This document shows, one piece after another, positions 17,708 through 25,083 of a DNA stretch of 64,000 nt (positions are counted from its first letter, which is position 1; each line of letters begins with the position of its first letter). A program made the position numbers and the translations under genes. Under the pieces are notes generated by a model that worked only from the letters and a program-made list of their open reading frames with translations, was not told the DNA's origin and did no database searches. The stretch is from positions 167,297 to 231,296 of the forward strand of contig NZ_JAKZLA010000006.1 of the NCBI RefSeq assembly GCF_022808775.1, in the 5' to 3' direction. Source of the stretch: Geothrix terrae (GTDB lineage Bacteria > Acidobacteriota > Holophagae > Holophagales > Holophagaceae).

Positions 17708-17822
17708 CTCACGCAGAGGCCGCTGAGAAGGCTGAGGGTCGCGGAGTAACCCCAGCCCCTTTTCTTCCTCCGCGGCCCTCTGTTGCCTCTGCGCTCTCAG
17801 CGAGGGTGGTTGTCTTTCTCCA
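17708..17822. repeat. Dispersed imperfect palindrome, copy 1
   Basis: About 115 bp that starts CTCACGCAGAGGC and ends near GCCTCTGCGCTCTCAGCGAGGGTGGTTGTCTTTC, so its ends are inverted repeats of each other. A related copy lies at 38,731-38,846, sharing the GTGGTTnTTCTTTC-like right end, the GCGGAG core and the CTCTGCG block. This copy overlaps the final codons and stop of the RluA-like gene. Confidence 0.7.
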
Positions 17823-18717
17823 AAGTCCGCAGCAAGGGCGGCGGCTGGCACTCGAGGGTGAGCCGGGCGCCGGTGCGGGGGTGGCTCAGCTCCAGCCGGT
17901 GGGCGTGCAGCAGGTAGCCCGGGTCGCCGGGCAGGGCCTCGGTGTCCGGGAGCGGGCCTCCGCCGGGGCCGTAGAGCGGGTCACCCACCAGGGGATGGCC
18001 GGCGGAAGCCATGTGGATGCGGATCTGGTGCGGACGGCCCGTGAGGATCTCCACGTCCAGGAGGGCCGCATCGGCCCGCCGTTCCAGGACGGCAACCCGG
18101 CTCAGAGAGGGGCGTCCCTCTGGAGTGGCGGCATGGAGGGTGCCCAGGGGGCCGTAGGGCACCGCCCCGATGGGCGTGGTGATCTCGAAGGCGTCCTGCG
18201 CGGGGTGGCCCTGGCAGAGGGCCCGGTAGACCTTGCGCGTCTGTTCATCCTGGAAGGCCGCCTGTAGCGGGCCACGGGCGGCTGCGGTGCGCGCGAAGAG
18301 CACCAGCCCCGAGGTGCCCCGGCCGAGCCGGTGCATGGGGCTGGCCTCTGGGGCCCGGCGGCGCACCAGGGCCAGGAGGGTGTGCTCCAGGAATTCGCCG
18401 CCCCCGGGCAAGGTGGGCAGCGCGCTGGGTTTGGCCACGGCGAGCAGGTCTTCATCCTCGTAGAGCACCGCCGTGGCGAGGGGAACCTCGGGCTCCACCC
18501 AGGGGGGGCGGGCCCAGGTGATCCATTGGCCGGCCCGGAGGACCGCATCGGGAAGGGCCGGGGCCCCATCAAGGCGCACCAGGCCCTCCAGGATCCGGGT
18601 CCGCCACAGGTCCGGGCCAGCCAAGGGGTGCCGAGCGGCCAAGTGGGCCAGCAAGGTCTGTCCGGCTGCCGCGGCGCCCGACTGCTCCCGGTGGATGTAA
18701 CCCTGGTTGAGCCCCAT
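17797..18717 (-). CDS. RluA-family pseudouridine synthase, catalytic Asp replaced
   Basis: 306 aa from ATG 18717 (MGLNQGYIHREQSG). An upstream in-frame extension into the AT-rich region is possible but not supported. The fold is clearly RluA-like: LYEDEDLLAVAKPSALPT, MHRLGRGTSGLVLFAR, RKVYRALCQG, LEILTGRPHQIRIHMAS-type motif and GHPLVGDPLYG. In the family the catalytic aspartate is the D of HRLDxxTSG; here the codon is GGC, giving HRLGRGTSG. Either this belongs to a subfamily that tolerates the change or uses another residue, or it is inactive. The last codons (KDNHPR and stop) lie inside a dispersed repeat. Confidence 0.85.
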   Translation of the reverse strand: MGLNQGYIHREQSGAAAAGQTLLAHLAARHPLAGPDLWRTRILEGLVRLDGAPALPDAVLRAGQWITWARPPWVEPEVPLATAVLYEDEDLLAVAKPSALPTLPGGGEFLEHTLLALVRRRAPEASPMHRLGRGTSGLVLFARTAAARGPLQAAFQDEQTRKVYRALCQGHPAQDAFEITTPIGAVPYGPLGTLHAATPEGRPSLSRVAVLERRADAALLDVEILTGRPHQIRIHMASAGHPLVGDPLYGPGGGPLPDTEALPGDPGYLLHAHRLELSHPRTGARLTLECQPPPLLRTLEKDNHPR

Positions 18718-19009
18718 GTGGTGGTCCGCCCCTCCGGACTCGCCGGAATTCCATGATGCCTTGGTATCGCTAAGCCCAGAAAAGGTGTTGGGATAGGGAT
18801 TAAATATTGCAAATGGCAACACGTTTTTTTCTGACACCTTTACTCAAGTTGCGCCACTCTATGGCCGTAGGGTAGGAAGCGCCGCACGCAGGGGTTGGCA
18901 GCAGGGGTTCCTAGAAACTCTCCCCGGGGGGGGGGAGTGGGGGGGGTGAAAGCCCCCCTTTTTTCGTGGTCAGGGTAGGCTGTGGGCTTTCCGCACTGGA
19001 GCGAGATCC
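18718..19009. other. AT-rich intergenic region with inverted repeats
   Basis: A 292-bp gap between divergent genes. Bases 18,740-18,860 are conspicuously AT-rich for this genome. They contain AAAGGTGT (from 18781) and ACACCTTT (from 18834) as an inverted pair, and TTGC-N5-GCAA inside it. This looks like a promoter/operator region for the RluA-like gene. Further right there are long G runs and a terminator-like hairpin. I see no gene in it. Confidence 0.5.
18941..18964 (+). terminator. G6/C6 hairpin with T6 tail
   Basis: GGGGGG-TGAAAG-CCCCCC-TTTTTT, a textbook intrinsic terminator shape, preceded by another G10 run. It is oriented plus, although no plus-strand gene is visible between it and the ABC-F gene, so it may end a short unannotated transcript or be a leader attenuator for the gene at 19,010. 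Confidence 0.5.
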
Positions 19010-19684
19010 ATGACCATGCCCCCTCCGGCCCCGCCGCGGCTTCCGTACCGCAAGCCCAGCGAAGGGCGGGACTACTGGATCGTGGACGGCATCCTGCCGG
19101 ATCCCATGGCCCTGGTGGAGCGCTTCCGGGCCCTGGAAGCCTGGGAGATGGGCTTCCCGTACACCCAGGAAACCTGGCCGGGCATGCGCTCGCGGGACGC
19201 CCTGGCGCCGGAGGAACTGGCCCTGGTCGAAGCCAAGGTCCGCGAGCTGACCGGCGCTCGGCGCCTGTGGTCGGAGACCGCGCCGGATGGCGCTTTCCTC
19301 AACCACAACGTGGTGCAGGTGGTGGGTGCCCGGGAATCCGGCCCCCGGCCCCATACGGACTCCCGGCGGCTCTGCCGCTACGCCGCCGTGATCTACCTGA
19401 CGCCAAAGGCGCCGGCGGCCGCGGGCACGACCTTCTTCCGGCTGCGCTATCCCAACGGCGCCCTGGGCGGGAACCTCTGCCCGCCGCCGCATGCCAACCT
19501 GCGAGAGGCCCTGGGTGTGACCGGACTGCCCCTTCAGGCCTGGCACCCCGATGTCTCGGTGCCGAACGCCTTCAACCGCCTGCTGCTCTACCGGGCCGAC
19601 CTGGTGCACTCCGCCAGCGGCTACTTCGGCCACGACCTCGCCACCAAGCGCATGACGGCGCTGTTCTTCTGGATGGCGGACTGA
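19010..19684 (+). CDS. 2-oxoglutarate/Fe(II) oxygenase-like protein
   Basis: A 224-aa soluble protein, tentatively of the prolyl-4-hydroxylase-like / DUF6445 type. It has an HxD...H iron triad in a sensible order: His115 and Asp117 in GPRPHTDSRRLCRY, and His200 in LVHSASGYFG, followed by Arg214 in KRMTALFFW as a candidate 2-oxoglutarate ligand. The spacing and the beta strands around it (YAAVIYLTP, GTTFFRLRYPNG, RLLLYRADL) fit a double-stranded beta helix. The substrate is unknown. ATG 19010 has GGAG 8 bases upstream; ATG 19016 is an alternative. It stands alone between genes of the opposite strand. Confidence 0.65.
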   Translation: MTMPPPAPPRLPYRKPSEGRDYWIVDGILPDPMALVERFRALEAWEMGFPYTQETWPGMRSRDALAPEELALVEAKVRELTGARRLWSETAPDGAFLNHNVVQVVGARESGPRPHTDSRRLCRYAAVIYLTPKAPAAAGTTFFRLRYPNGALGGNLCPPPHANLREALGVTGLPLQAWHPDVSVPNAFNRLLLYRADLVHSASGYFGHDLATKRMTALFFWMAD

Positions 19685-19717
19685 ACCGGAGGCGGGCCGC
19701 AGGGTGCTGCCCGGGGG

Positions 19718-20419
19718 TCAGGCGTTCTTCAGCTTCCATCCACCATCGCAATCGAGGATGGTGCCGGTGACGAAAGTGTTGGCTGCCAGGAACAGGATTC
19801 CGCTGGCCAGATCCTCCGGGGTTCCGATTCGGCCCACGGCGACCTCGCGGGCGAGCTGTTCGAACAGGTCCTTTCGGGCCGCCTCGGAGACGCGCGACCA
19901 CCATGGCGTGTCGACCACTCCGGGGACGATCGCATTCACCCGCGTGGGCCGGAGCTCCGAAGCCAGGATGGGGACCATCGCCTCCAGGGCCGCGTTGATG
20001 GCGGCGAGCCCAGAGGTCCCAGGTTTCTGCGCGCGCGAGGAGATGGCGCCGACGAAGGTGATCGATCCTCCGGCTTTCAGCGTCTGCAGCGCGGCCTGTG
20101 CGCAGGTCAATTGCGGCCAGAACTTGCCCTCGAAGCCTTTCCGGAGGTCATCAAGGGCCAGGTTGCGGAAGGGACCGGCCCCGGCCGAGCCCGAAGGGCA
20201 GAGCACCAGGTGGTCGAAGGGCCCCGCTGCCGAGAACAGGCGGCTGCATGCCGCCGGATCGCCGGCATCGAGCTGCGCCGTGCTGGCCCCGATGGACTGG
20301 GCCGCGGCGAATTTTTCGGGATCGCGGCCCGCCGCGACCACCGAATGACCGGCTTCCACGGCCATCCTGGCCGTGGCCAGGCCGATTCCCGAGGTTCCGC
20401 CCACGATGATGAACTTCAT
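19718..20419 (-). CDS. Short-chain dehydrogenase-like protein lacking YxxxK
   Basis: A 233-aa SDR fold. The cofactor motif is intact, MKFIIVGGTSGIGLATA, with AAGRDPEK after strand 2 suggesting NADP(H) through Arg. NAIVPGVVDTPWW and the C-terminal ITGTILDCDGG-type end (VTGTILDCDGGWKL) are also conserved. The active-site helix reads SGLAAINAALEAM where classical SDRs have YxAxKaAL: alignment puts Leu at the catalytic Tyr and Asn at the catalytic Lys. It may be a binding or regulatory protein, or use different chemistry. Substrate unknown. Confidence 0.8.
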   Translation of the reverse strand: MKFIIVGGTSGIGLATARMAVEAGHSVVAAGRDPEKFAAAQSIGASTAQLDAGDPAACSRLFSAAGPFDHLVLCPSGSAGAGPFRNLALDDLRKGFEGKFWPQLTCAQAALQTLKAGGSITFVGAISSRAQKPGTSGLAAINAALEAMVPILASELRPTRVNAIVPGVVDTPWWSRVSEAARKDLFEQLAREVAVGRIGTPEDLASGILFLAANTFVTGTILDCDGGWKLKNA

Positions 20420-20511
20420 GCTTGATCACTCCAGGAGAGGCGGTCGGCGGAGGAAAGGCCGTGAAGGAGGCGTTTGCGTGGATCCGACAGGGCCTTCAAG
20501 GGCGGGTCAGG

Positions 20512-22359
20512 CTACTTCTTGGCCTTCTGCAGCCGGTCCAGCAGCTTCTGATCCACGTAGGCGGTGACCTCGGCCAGCTTCTCCGTGGACCGTGCGAGCA
20601 GATCCGTGCACTGGGCCTGCATGTTGGCCACATAGGCGGTGTCCGTGATGTCCTTGAGGTTGATCACGACATTCCAGATGCCGCCGCGCACGCCCGCATG
20701 GGCCATCTGGGCGCCCACGGCCGCGTCCGTGATGGAGGCCACCTTGCCCAGGCGCGCGGCCTCACCGGCCAGCTCCAGGGCCTCGAGGCTGGTCTTCGCG
20801 GTGTCCAGGGGCACGTCGATGGCCACCTTGAGCCCGGCCTGCATGGCCTCGTGCCGGGCGGCCTTCTGCTCGGGCGTGGCGTCCGGCAGGCGGCGCGCAT
20901 CCATGAAGGCGTTGAAGGCGTTGGTGTCTGCGTCCACGGCCACCATGAGGCGGTCCTTGAGGCTCTGGGCCTTCTCGGCGAGGACGATGAGCTTGGCGTC
21001 CTTCCCGGCGTCCGCTCCGCCCTGGGCGAGATTGGCCACCATGCTGGCCAGGGCCGCGCCCAGGCTGCCGGCCAGGGCCGCGATGGAACCGCCTCCCGGG
21101 GCCGGGGTGTCGCGGCTGACCTCGTCCGTGAAGGCGTGGACGGGCATGGCGACGAGGGCCTTCGCATCGTAGGTGGGCAGGCCCAGCACCTTCTTTTCCA
21201 CCTCGAAGGGAGCCACATCGCCGAGGCCCATGGAGAAGACGGCGGTCTGGAGGATGTCCTGGACGGGCACGCCCGTGGACTTGCCCATGGCCTTCAGGTA
21301 GTGCCGGCCCGAGGCCAGCAGGCACTGGAAGGGCACCAGGCCCACGATCTCGCTGCCGGTGACCACCAGGCCCCGCTCGCCGGCGAGGCGGCGGGCCGCC
21401 TCCAGCACCGTGTGGGGAGCCGTCTGCTTGTAGTCCGTGAGGTTGATGCTGATCTGGGCGCGGCGGTAGGTGTCCACGTACCAGCCGATGGCCTTGCAGT
21501 GGTCGTAGAGGCCCCGGCGGCGGACCTTCTGGCCCACGGGGTTCGCTGGATCCACATCGTTCAAGCGCATGAGGGTGGGCAGGTCGTAGCCGTGGGCGGA
21601 GGCGCAGTGGTCCACCACTTCCTGCCACGTGGCACCGGTGAAGTCGCAGTTGCCGCAGGGGAAGGATCCTTCGGCGTAGTAGATCAGCTCGCCGGCCTGG
21701 TAGTAGGGCTTCACTCGGCCACGGCGGGCCACGCGGCCCTTCTCGCGCAGCTCGAAGGCGATGTCCGTCGCATGGGCCTTGTCGGCGCTGTTCAGCGTCA
21801 CGTTGTAGGCCACCAGGAACTCCCGGGCGCCGATGATGGTGGCGCCAGCGCCAGGGTTGTAGGGGGCGGCGAAGTCCGGCGCCCACTGGGGATCCCGCAG
21901 CTTCTTCTCCAGGCCCTCGTACTCGCCCCGGCGCACCTCGGCCAGGTTGCGGCGCTCGGGCCGCGAGGCGGCGGACTCGTAGAGGTAGACAGGGATGGCC
22001 AGCTCGGCGGCCACGTTTTTCCCCAGCCGCCGCGCCAGCTCGGCGCAGTCCTCCATGGTCACGCCCTCCACGGGGACGAAGGGCACCACGTCCGTGGCGC
22101 CCATGCGGGGGTGGGCCCCGTGGTGCTGGCGCATGTCGATGGCTTTGGCGGCTTCGGCGATGCACGCGAAGGCGCCCGCCAGCACGGCGTCGGGCTCGCC
22201 TACGAAAGTGATGACCGTGCGGTTGGTGTCCGCGCCCGGGTCCACGTCCAGCACCCGCACGCCGGGCACCGCGGCGATGGCATCCACCACCTGCTTGATC
22301 TTCGCGGCATCCCGGCCTTCCGAGATATTCGGTACGCACTCCACCAGCTTGCGGGACAT
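20512..22359 (-). CDS. ftcD: Bifunctional glutamate formiminotransferase / formimidoyl-THF cyclodeaminase with inserted zinc finger
   Basis: Last steps of histidine degradation: moves the formimino group from formiminoglutamate to tetrahydrofolate, then releases ammonia. 615 aa, longer than the roughly 540 of the animal enzyme. The N-domain starts MSRKLVECVPNISEGRD, and His83 in HHGAHPRMGATD is the catalytic base region. The C-subdomain has KAIGWYVDTY and AQISINLTDY. The cyclodeaminase begins near PVHAFTDEVSRDTPAPGGGSIAAL. Between the two formiminotransferase halves, around residues 205-285, lies an insertion holding C235-x2-C238-x12-H251-x4-H256, the exact spacing of a C2H2 zinc finger. GGAGGA precedes ATG 22359; no other hut gene is nearby. 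Confidence 0.93.
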   Translation of the reverse strand: MSRKLVECVPNISEGRDAAKIKQVVDAIAAVPGVRVLDVDPGADTNRTVITFVGEPDAVLAGAFACIAEAAKAIDMRQHHGAHPRMGATDVVPFVPVEGVTMEDCAELARRLGKNVAAELAIPVYLYESAASRPERRNLAEVRRGEYEGLEKKLRDPQWAPDFAAPYNPGAGATIIGAREFLVAYNVTLNSADKAHATDIAFELREKGRVARRGRVKPYYQAGELIYYAEGSFPCGNCDFTGATWQEVVDHCASAHGYDLPTLMRLNDVDPANPVGQKVRRRGLYDHCKAIGWYVDTYRRAQISINLTDYKQTAPHTVLEAARRLAGERGLVVTGSEIVGLVPFQCLLASGRHYLKAMGKSTGVPVQDILQTAVFSMGLGDVAPFEVEKKVLGLPTYDAKALVAMPVHAFTDEVSRDTPAPGGGSIAALAGSLGAALASMVANLAQGGADAGKDAKLIVLAEKAQSLKDRLMVAVDADTNAFNAFMDARRLPDATPEQKAARHEAMQAGLKVAIDVPLDTAKTSLEALELAGEAARLGKVASITDAAVGAQMAHAGVRGGIWNVVINLKDITDTAYVANMQAQCTDLLARSTEKLAEVTAYVDQKLLDRLQKAKK

Positions 22360-22470
22360 GGATCCTCCGGATGGTCCGAGTCTAGCAGTGGCGCGGGTTT
22401 GAAGCGCACAGCGGCCCGCGTATTTGACGACAAGGTGTAAAATGAAGTCAGTTTTATACCAGGAGGAGCC

Positions 22471-23079
22471 ATGGATGCACGCCTGTTCCTCAGAAGCACT
22501 GGCGCGGGGGTCTGCCTGGCGATGGGCCTGGGCTGTGCCTTCACCACGGAGACCATCCACATCGCCTACCCGGGACCTGTCTCGGTCGAGAAGGTGAAGG
22601 GCGCCGAGGCGATCAAGGTCAAGGTGGAGGTCAAGGACCTGCGGCCCAACCCGACGCGGGAGGTGGCCAAGAAGATCAACGCCTTCGGCGCGGAGACCGC
22701 CCCCATCTTCAATGATGAGGATGTGCTCCCGCTGCTGAAGCGGGCGGTCGAGATGGAGTTGCGGGCCCGCGGATACGACCTTGAAGGCGGGAAGGTGCCC
22801 CTTCAGATCGAACTGCTGACCTTCATCCACCGCTACAACTCAGGGTTCTTCTCCGGCGACAGCCTGGCCGAGGTGAGCTTCCTGGTGCGCATCCGGGACG
22901 CTCAGGGCCGGGAGGTGTACACCGACACGGTCATGGACTCCTTCAAGCACGCTGCCGGCGTGTTCGGAGGAGGCAACGTGAAGCAGGCCTATGAGCAGGC
23001 CCTGCCGGGCGCTGTCCGGAAGCTCATGGGCAAGGCCGAGTTCCACGCGGCCCTGGCCAAGGCCGCGGAAGGCGCCTGA
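22471..23079 (+). CDS. YajG-like lipoprotein
   Basis: A 202-aa exported protein. Its signal peptide ends in a lipobox (LAMGLGC, Cys22), so it is probably lipidated and held at a membrane. The mature part resembles the YajG group: IKVKVEVKDLRPNPTREVAKKINAFG, then a pattern of strands and helices with LLKRAVEMELRARGYDLEGG, as in proteins of the lipoprotein/LptE-like alpha-beta fold. Function is unknown in the family. AGGAGG lies 6 bases before ATG 22471. It is divergent from ftcD across 111 bp. Confidence 0.75.
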   Translation: MDARLFLRSTGAGVCLAMGLGCAFTTETIHIAYPGPVSVEKVKGAEAIKVKVEVKDLRPNPTREVAKKINAFGAETAPIFNDEDVLPLLKRAVEMELRARGYDLEGGKVPLQIELLTFIHRYNSGFFSGDSLAEVSFLVRIRDAQGREVYTDTVMDSFKHAAGVFGGGNVKQAYEQALPGAVRKLMGKAEFHAALAKAAEGA

Positions 23080-23086
23080 GCTCGCG

Positions 23087-23998
23087 TCAGTTCTTCGCGG
23101 CCTCGTTCTTCACGCCGCTCACCACATGCCCCGTCGGCCCCACCTTGGCGGCGGTGTCGCAGTAGCCCGTCTGGTCGTCGAAGAAGAAGTCCGGCTCGAA
23201 CTCCCGCAGGAAGTCGGCCTTCTCCAGGCCGCCCAGGAACATGGCCTCGTCCACTTGGATGTTCCAGGCCATGAGGGTGCGGATGGCACGCTCGTGGGCG
23301 GGGGCGCTGCGGGCCGTGACGAGGGCGGTGCGGATGCGCATGGGCGCGTCCGGAGCCGCCTCCTGGAGGGGCTGCAGAGCCTCCAGGAGAGGCTTGAAGG
23401 GGCCCGGGGGCAGGGGGACCGCCGCCCGCTCGATCTCATGGGCCTGGAAGGCGGCCAAGCCGCCTTGGGCATAGACGCGCTCCGCCTCGTCGCTGAACAG
23501 CACCGCGTCGCCATCGAAGGCGATGCGGATCTCCTCCGGATGGCGGTCCGCGGCCAGGGCGCTGTCGGGATAGACCCGCGCCGCGGCGAAGCCCGCGTTG
23601 AGGGCGGCGCGGACATCCTCCTCCTTGGCGGAGAGGAACAGGTTCGCCCCCAGCGAGGTGAGGTAGGGGTAGGGGTTCCGGCCGCGCGTGAAGACGCCGC
23701 GCTCCAGCTGGAGGTTCGACTCCTGGGCGCTGCGGAAGACCCGCAGGCCGCTCACGGGGTCGTTGCGGGAGAGGATCACCACGGCCACCCGGCCCTCGTT
23801 CCCGGCGTTGAAGGCCAGCAGCTTCTTCACCAGCGGGTAGGCCACGCCGGGTTGGGCGGGCACATCCAGCCGTGAGAGCTGGAGCTCCATGTAGGCCCGG
23901 TCGTCCGATTCCTCGAACACCCGGTTCTCCTCCTCGAAGTCGAAGAGGGCCCGGCTTGAGATGGCGACGACGAGCTTGCCTTCCAGGGATTTGGGCAT
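23087..23998 (-). CDS. Cytosolic 5'-nucleotidase (cN-I type)
   Basis: 303 aa from ATG 23998 (MPKSLEGKLVVAISSRALFDFEEENRVF), which matches how this family begins; two in-frame ATGs lie up to 24 bases upstream. The family hydrolyses nucleoside 5'-monophosphates. Visible markers are SSRALFDFEEEN (HAD-like first strand variant), VVILSRNDPVSGLRVFRS, IAFDGDAVLFSDEAERVY (the DxD-bearing motif) and FLGGLEKADFLREFEPDFFFDDQ with the terminal acidic pair. Substrate preference cannot be told. It is divergent from the cysteine desulfurase, whose start is 22 bp away. Confidence 0.85.
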   Translation of the reverse strand: MPKSLEGKLVVAISSRALFDFEEENRVFEESDDRAYMELQLSRLDVPAQPGVAYPLVKKLLAFNAGNEGRVAVVILSRNDPVSGLRVFRSAQESNLQLERGVFTRGRNPYPYLTSLGANLFLSAKEEDVRAALNAGFAAARVYPDSALAADRHPEEIRIAFDGDAVLFSDEAERVYAQGGLAAFQAHEIERAAVPLPPGPFKPLLEALQPLQEAAPDAPMRIRTALVTARSAPAHERAIRTLMAWNIQVDEAMFLGGLEKADFLREFEPDFFFDDQTGYCDTAAKVGPTGHVVSGVKNEAAKN

Positions 23999-24020
23999 GG
24001 GCCCAGGGTACATTGATGTC

Positions 24021-25055
24021 ATGTCCAGGCTCTACTTCGATGCCAACGCCACGACCCCGCCCCATCCGGAGGCTGTGGAGGCGGTGCGGCGGGCCATGAC
24101 GGAAGACTGGGCCAACCCCACCAGTACGCACCGGGAGGGTCAGCGGGCGCGGTTCCGCCTCGAGGAGGCCCGCCGGGAGCTCGCGACCGCCCTGAAGGTG
24201 GCGCCGGGGGAGCTGGTGTTCTGTGCCAGCGCCACGGAGGCCCTTCACCTGCTCATCCGCGGCCTTCATCCGGCTCTGGGGGACCGGCCCGCGGCGGTGT
24301 TCCCGGGGGAACACAGCGCCTGCCTGAACCCCCTGCGGGACTGGTCCCGGGTGGCCTGGCTGCCGGAGACCCCCGCGGACTGCGCCACGGTGGTGCAGAT
24401 GGCCGCCAGCAACGAGACGGGCATCCTCTACGCGATGCCGTCAGTGCTGGATGCCGTGAGGATCAAGGATTGCTGCCAGGCCTGGGGCAAGGTGCCCGTG
24501 GACCTTTCGGACTGCGATGCCGCCGTGTTCAGTGGCCACAAGATGGGCGGCCCTCGGGGTGCGGCCCTCCTGTGGCTCCGGCCGGGTCTGCCTTGGGAGC
24601 CCGTCATGGAAGGCCCCCAGGAGCGGCGCCGTCGGGGCGGCACGGAGGATCTCCCGGCGATCCTGGGCCTGGCAACGGCGGCGCGACACTTGACGGAGCG
24701 TCAAGCCCGGAACGGCGCATTGGCCTCGGTTCGCGATGCCTTCGAGGCGGAAATCACCGCTTGGGATCGCGACATCGAGATCATCGGCCAGGGCTCACCC
24801 CGTCTGCCGAATACAAGCTGCGTCCTGTTCCGGGGTCGTAACGGCGAGGCGTTGCAGGTGGCCCTGGACCTCGCCGGCTTTGCCGTGAGCACGGGAAGCG
24901 CCTGCCACAGCGGGGCCGTGAAGCCCAGTCACGCAATCATGACCTTGGGGTATAGTTCGGACGACGCGCGCTCGGTGCTTCGTTTCTCGATGCTCCCGGA
25001 CGCGCGGCCCGACGAGGTGGAGGCCCTGGCGGCGGCCATCCGGCGGTTGACATGA
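24021..25055 (+). CDS. NifS/IscS-type cysteine desulfurase
   Basis: A PLP enzyme that removes sulfur from cysteine for iron-sulfur clusters or thio-modified tRNA. 344 aa, shorter than IscS (about 400). The start MSRLYFDANATTPPHPEAV is characteristic. His98 (PGEHSA) stacks on PLP, Lys174 (SGHKMGG) is the Schiff-base lysine, RRGGTEDLP is the phosphate-side loop, and Cys295 in STGSACHSGAVKPSHAI is the persulfide cysteine with the SxxSACxS pattern. No iscU or other isc/suf gene is adjacent. TtcA, which needs sulfur, lies 6 kb away. Partner unknown. Confidence 0.9.
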   Translation: MSRLYFDANATTPPHPEAVEAVRRAMTEDWANPTSTHREGQRARFRLEEARRELATALKVAPGELVFCASATEALHLLIRGLHPALGDRPAAVFPGEHSACLNPLRDWSRVAWLPETPADCATVVQMAASNETGILYAMPSVLDAVRIKDCCQAWGKVPVDLSDCDAAVFSGHKMGGPRGAALLWLRPGLPWEPVMEGPQERRRRGGTEDLPAILGLATAARHLTERQARNGALASVRDAFEAEITAWDRDIEIIGQGSPRLPNTSCVLFRGRNGEALQVALDLAGFAVSTGSACHSGAVKPSHAIMTLGYSSDDARSVLRFSMLPDARPDEVEALAAAIRRLT

Positions 25056-25083
25056 TCCCCAGGTGATCCTGAGCGGGGCGGGC

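Noticed and set aside
17708..17822. A CRISPR fragment
   Set aside because: The repeats are single, imperfect and palindromic, without regular spacers or cas genes; the same holds for the heptamer arrays.
18718..18837. A 40-residue upstream extension of the RluA-like protein
   Set aside because: The extra residues (MSEKNVLPFAIFNPYPN and on) come from the AT-rich promoter-like stretch, and the later ATG has a purine-rich upstream region.
22424..22460. A TTGACG/TAAAAT promoter for the YajG-like gene
   Set aside because: The two boxes are only eight bases apart; no pairing with correct spacing could be found.
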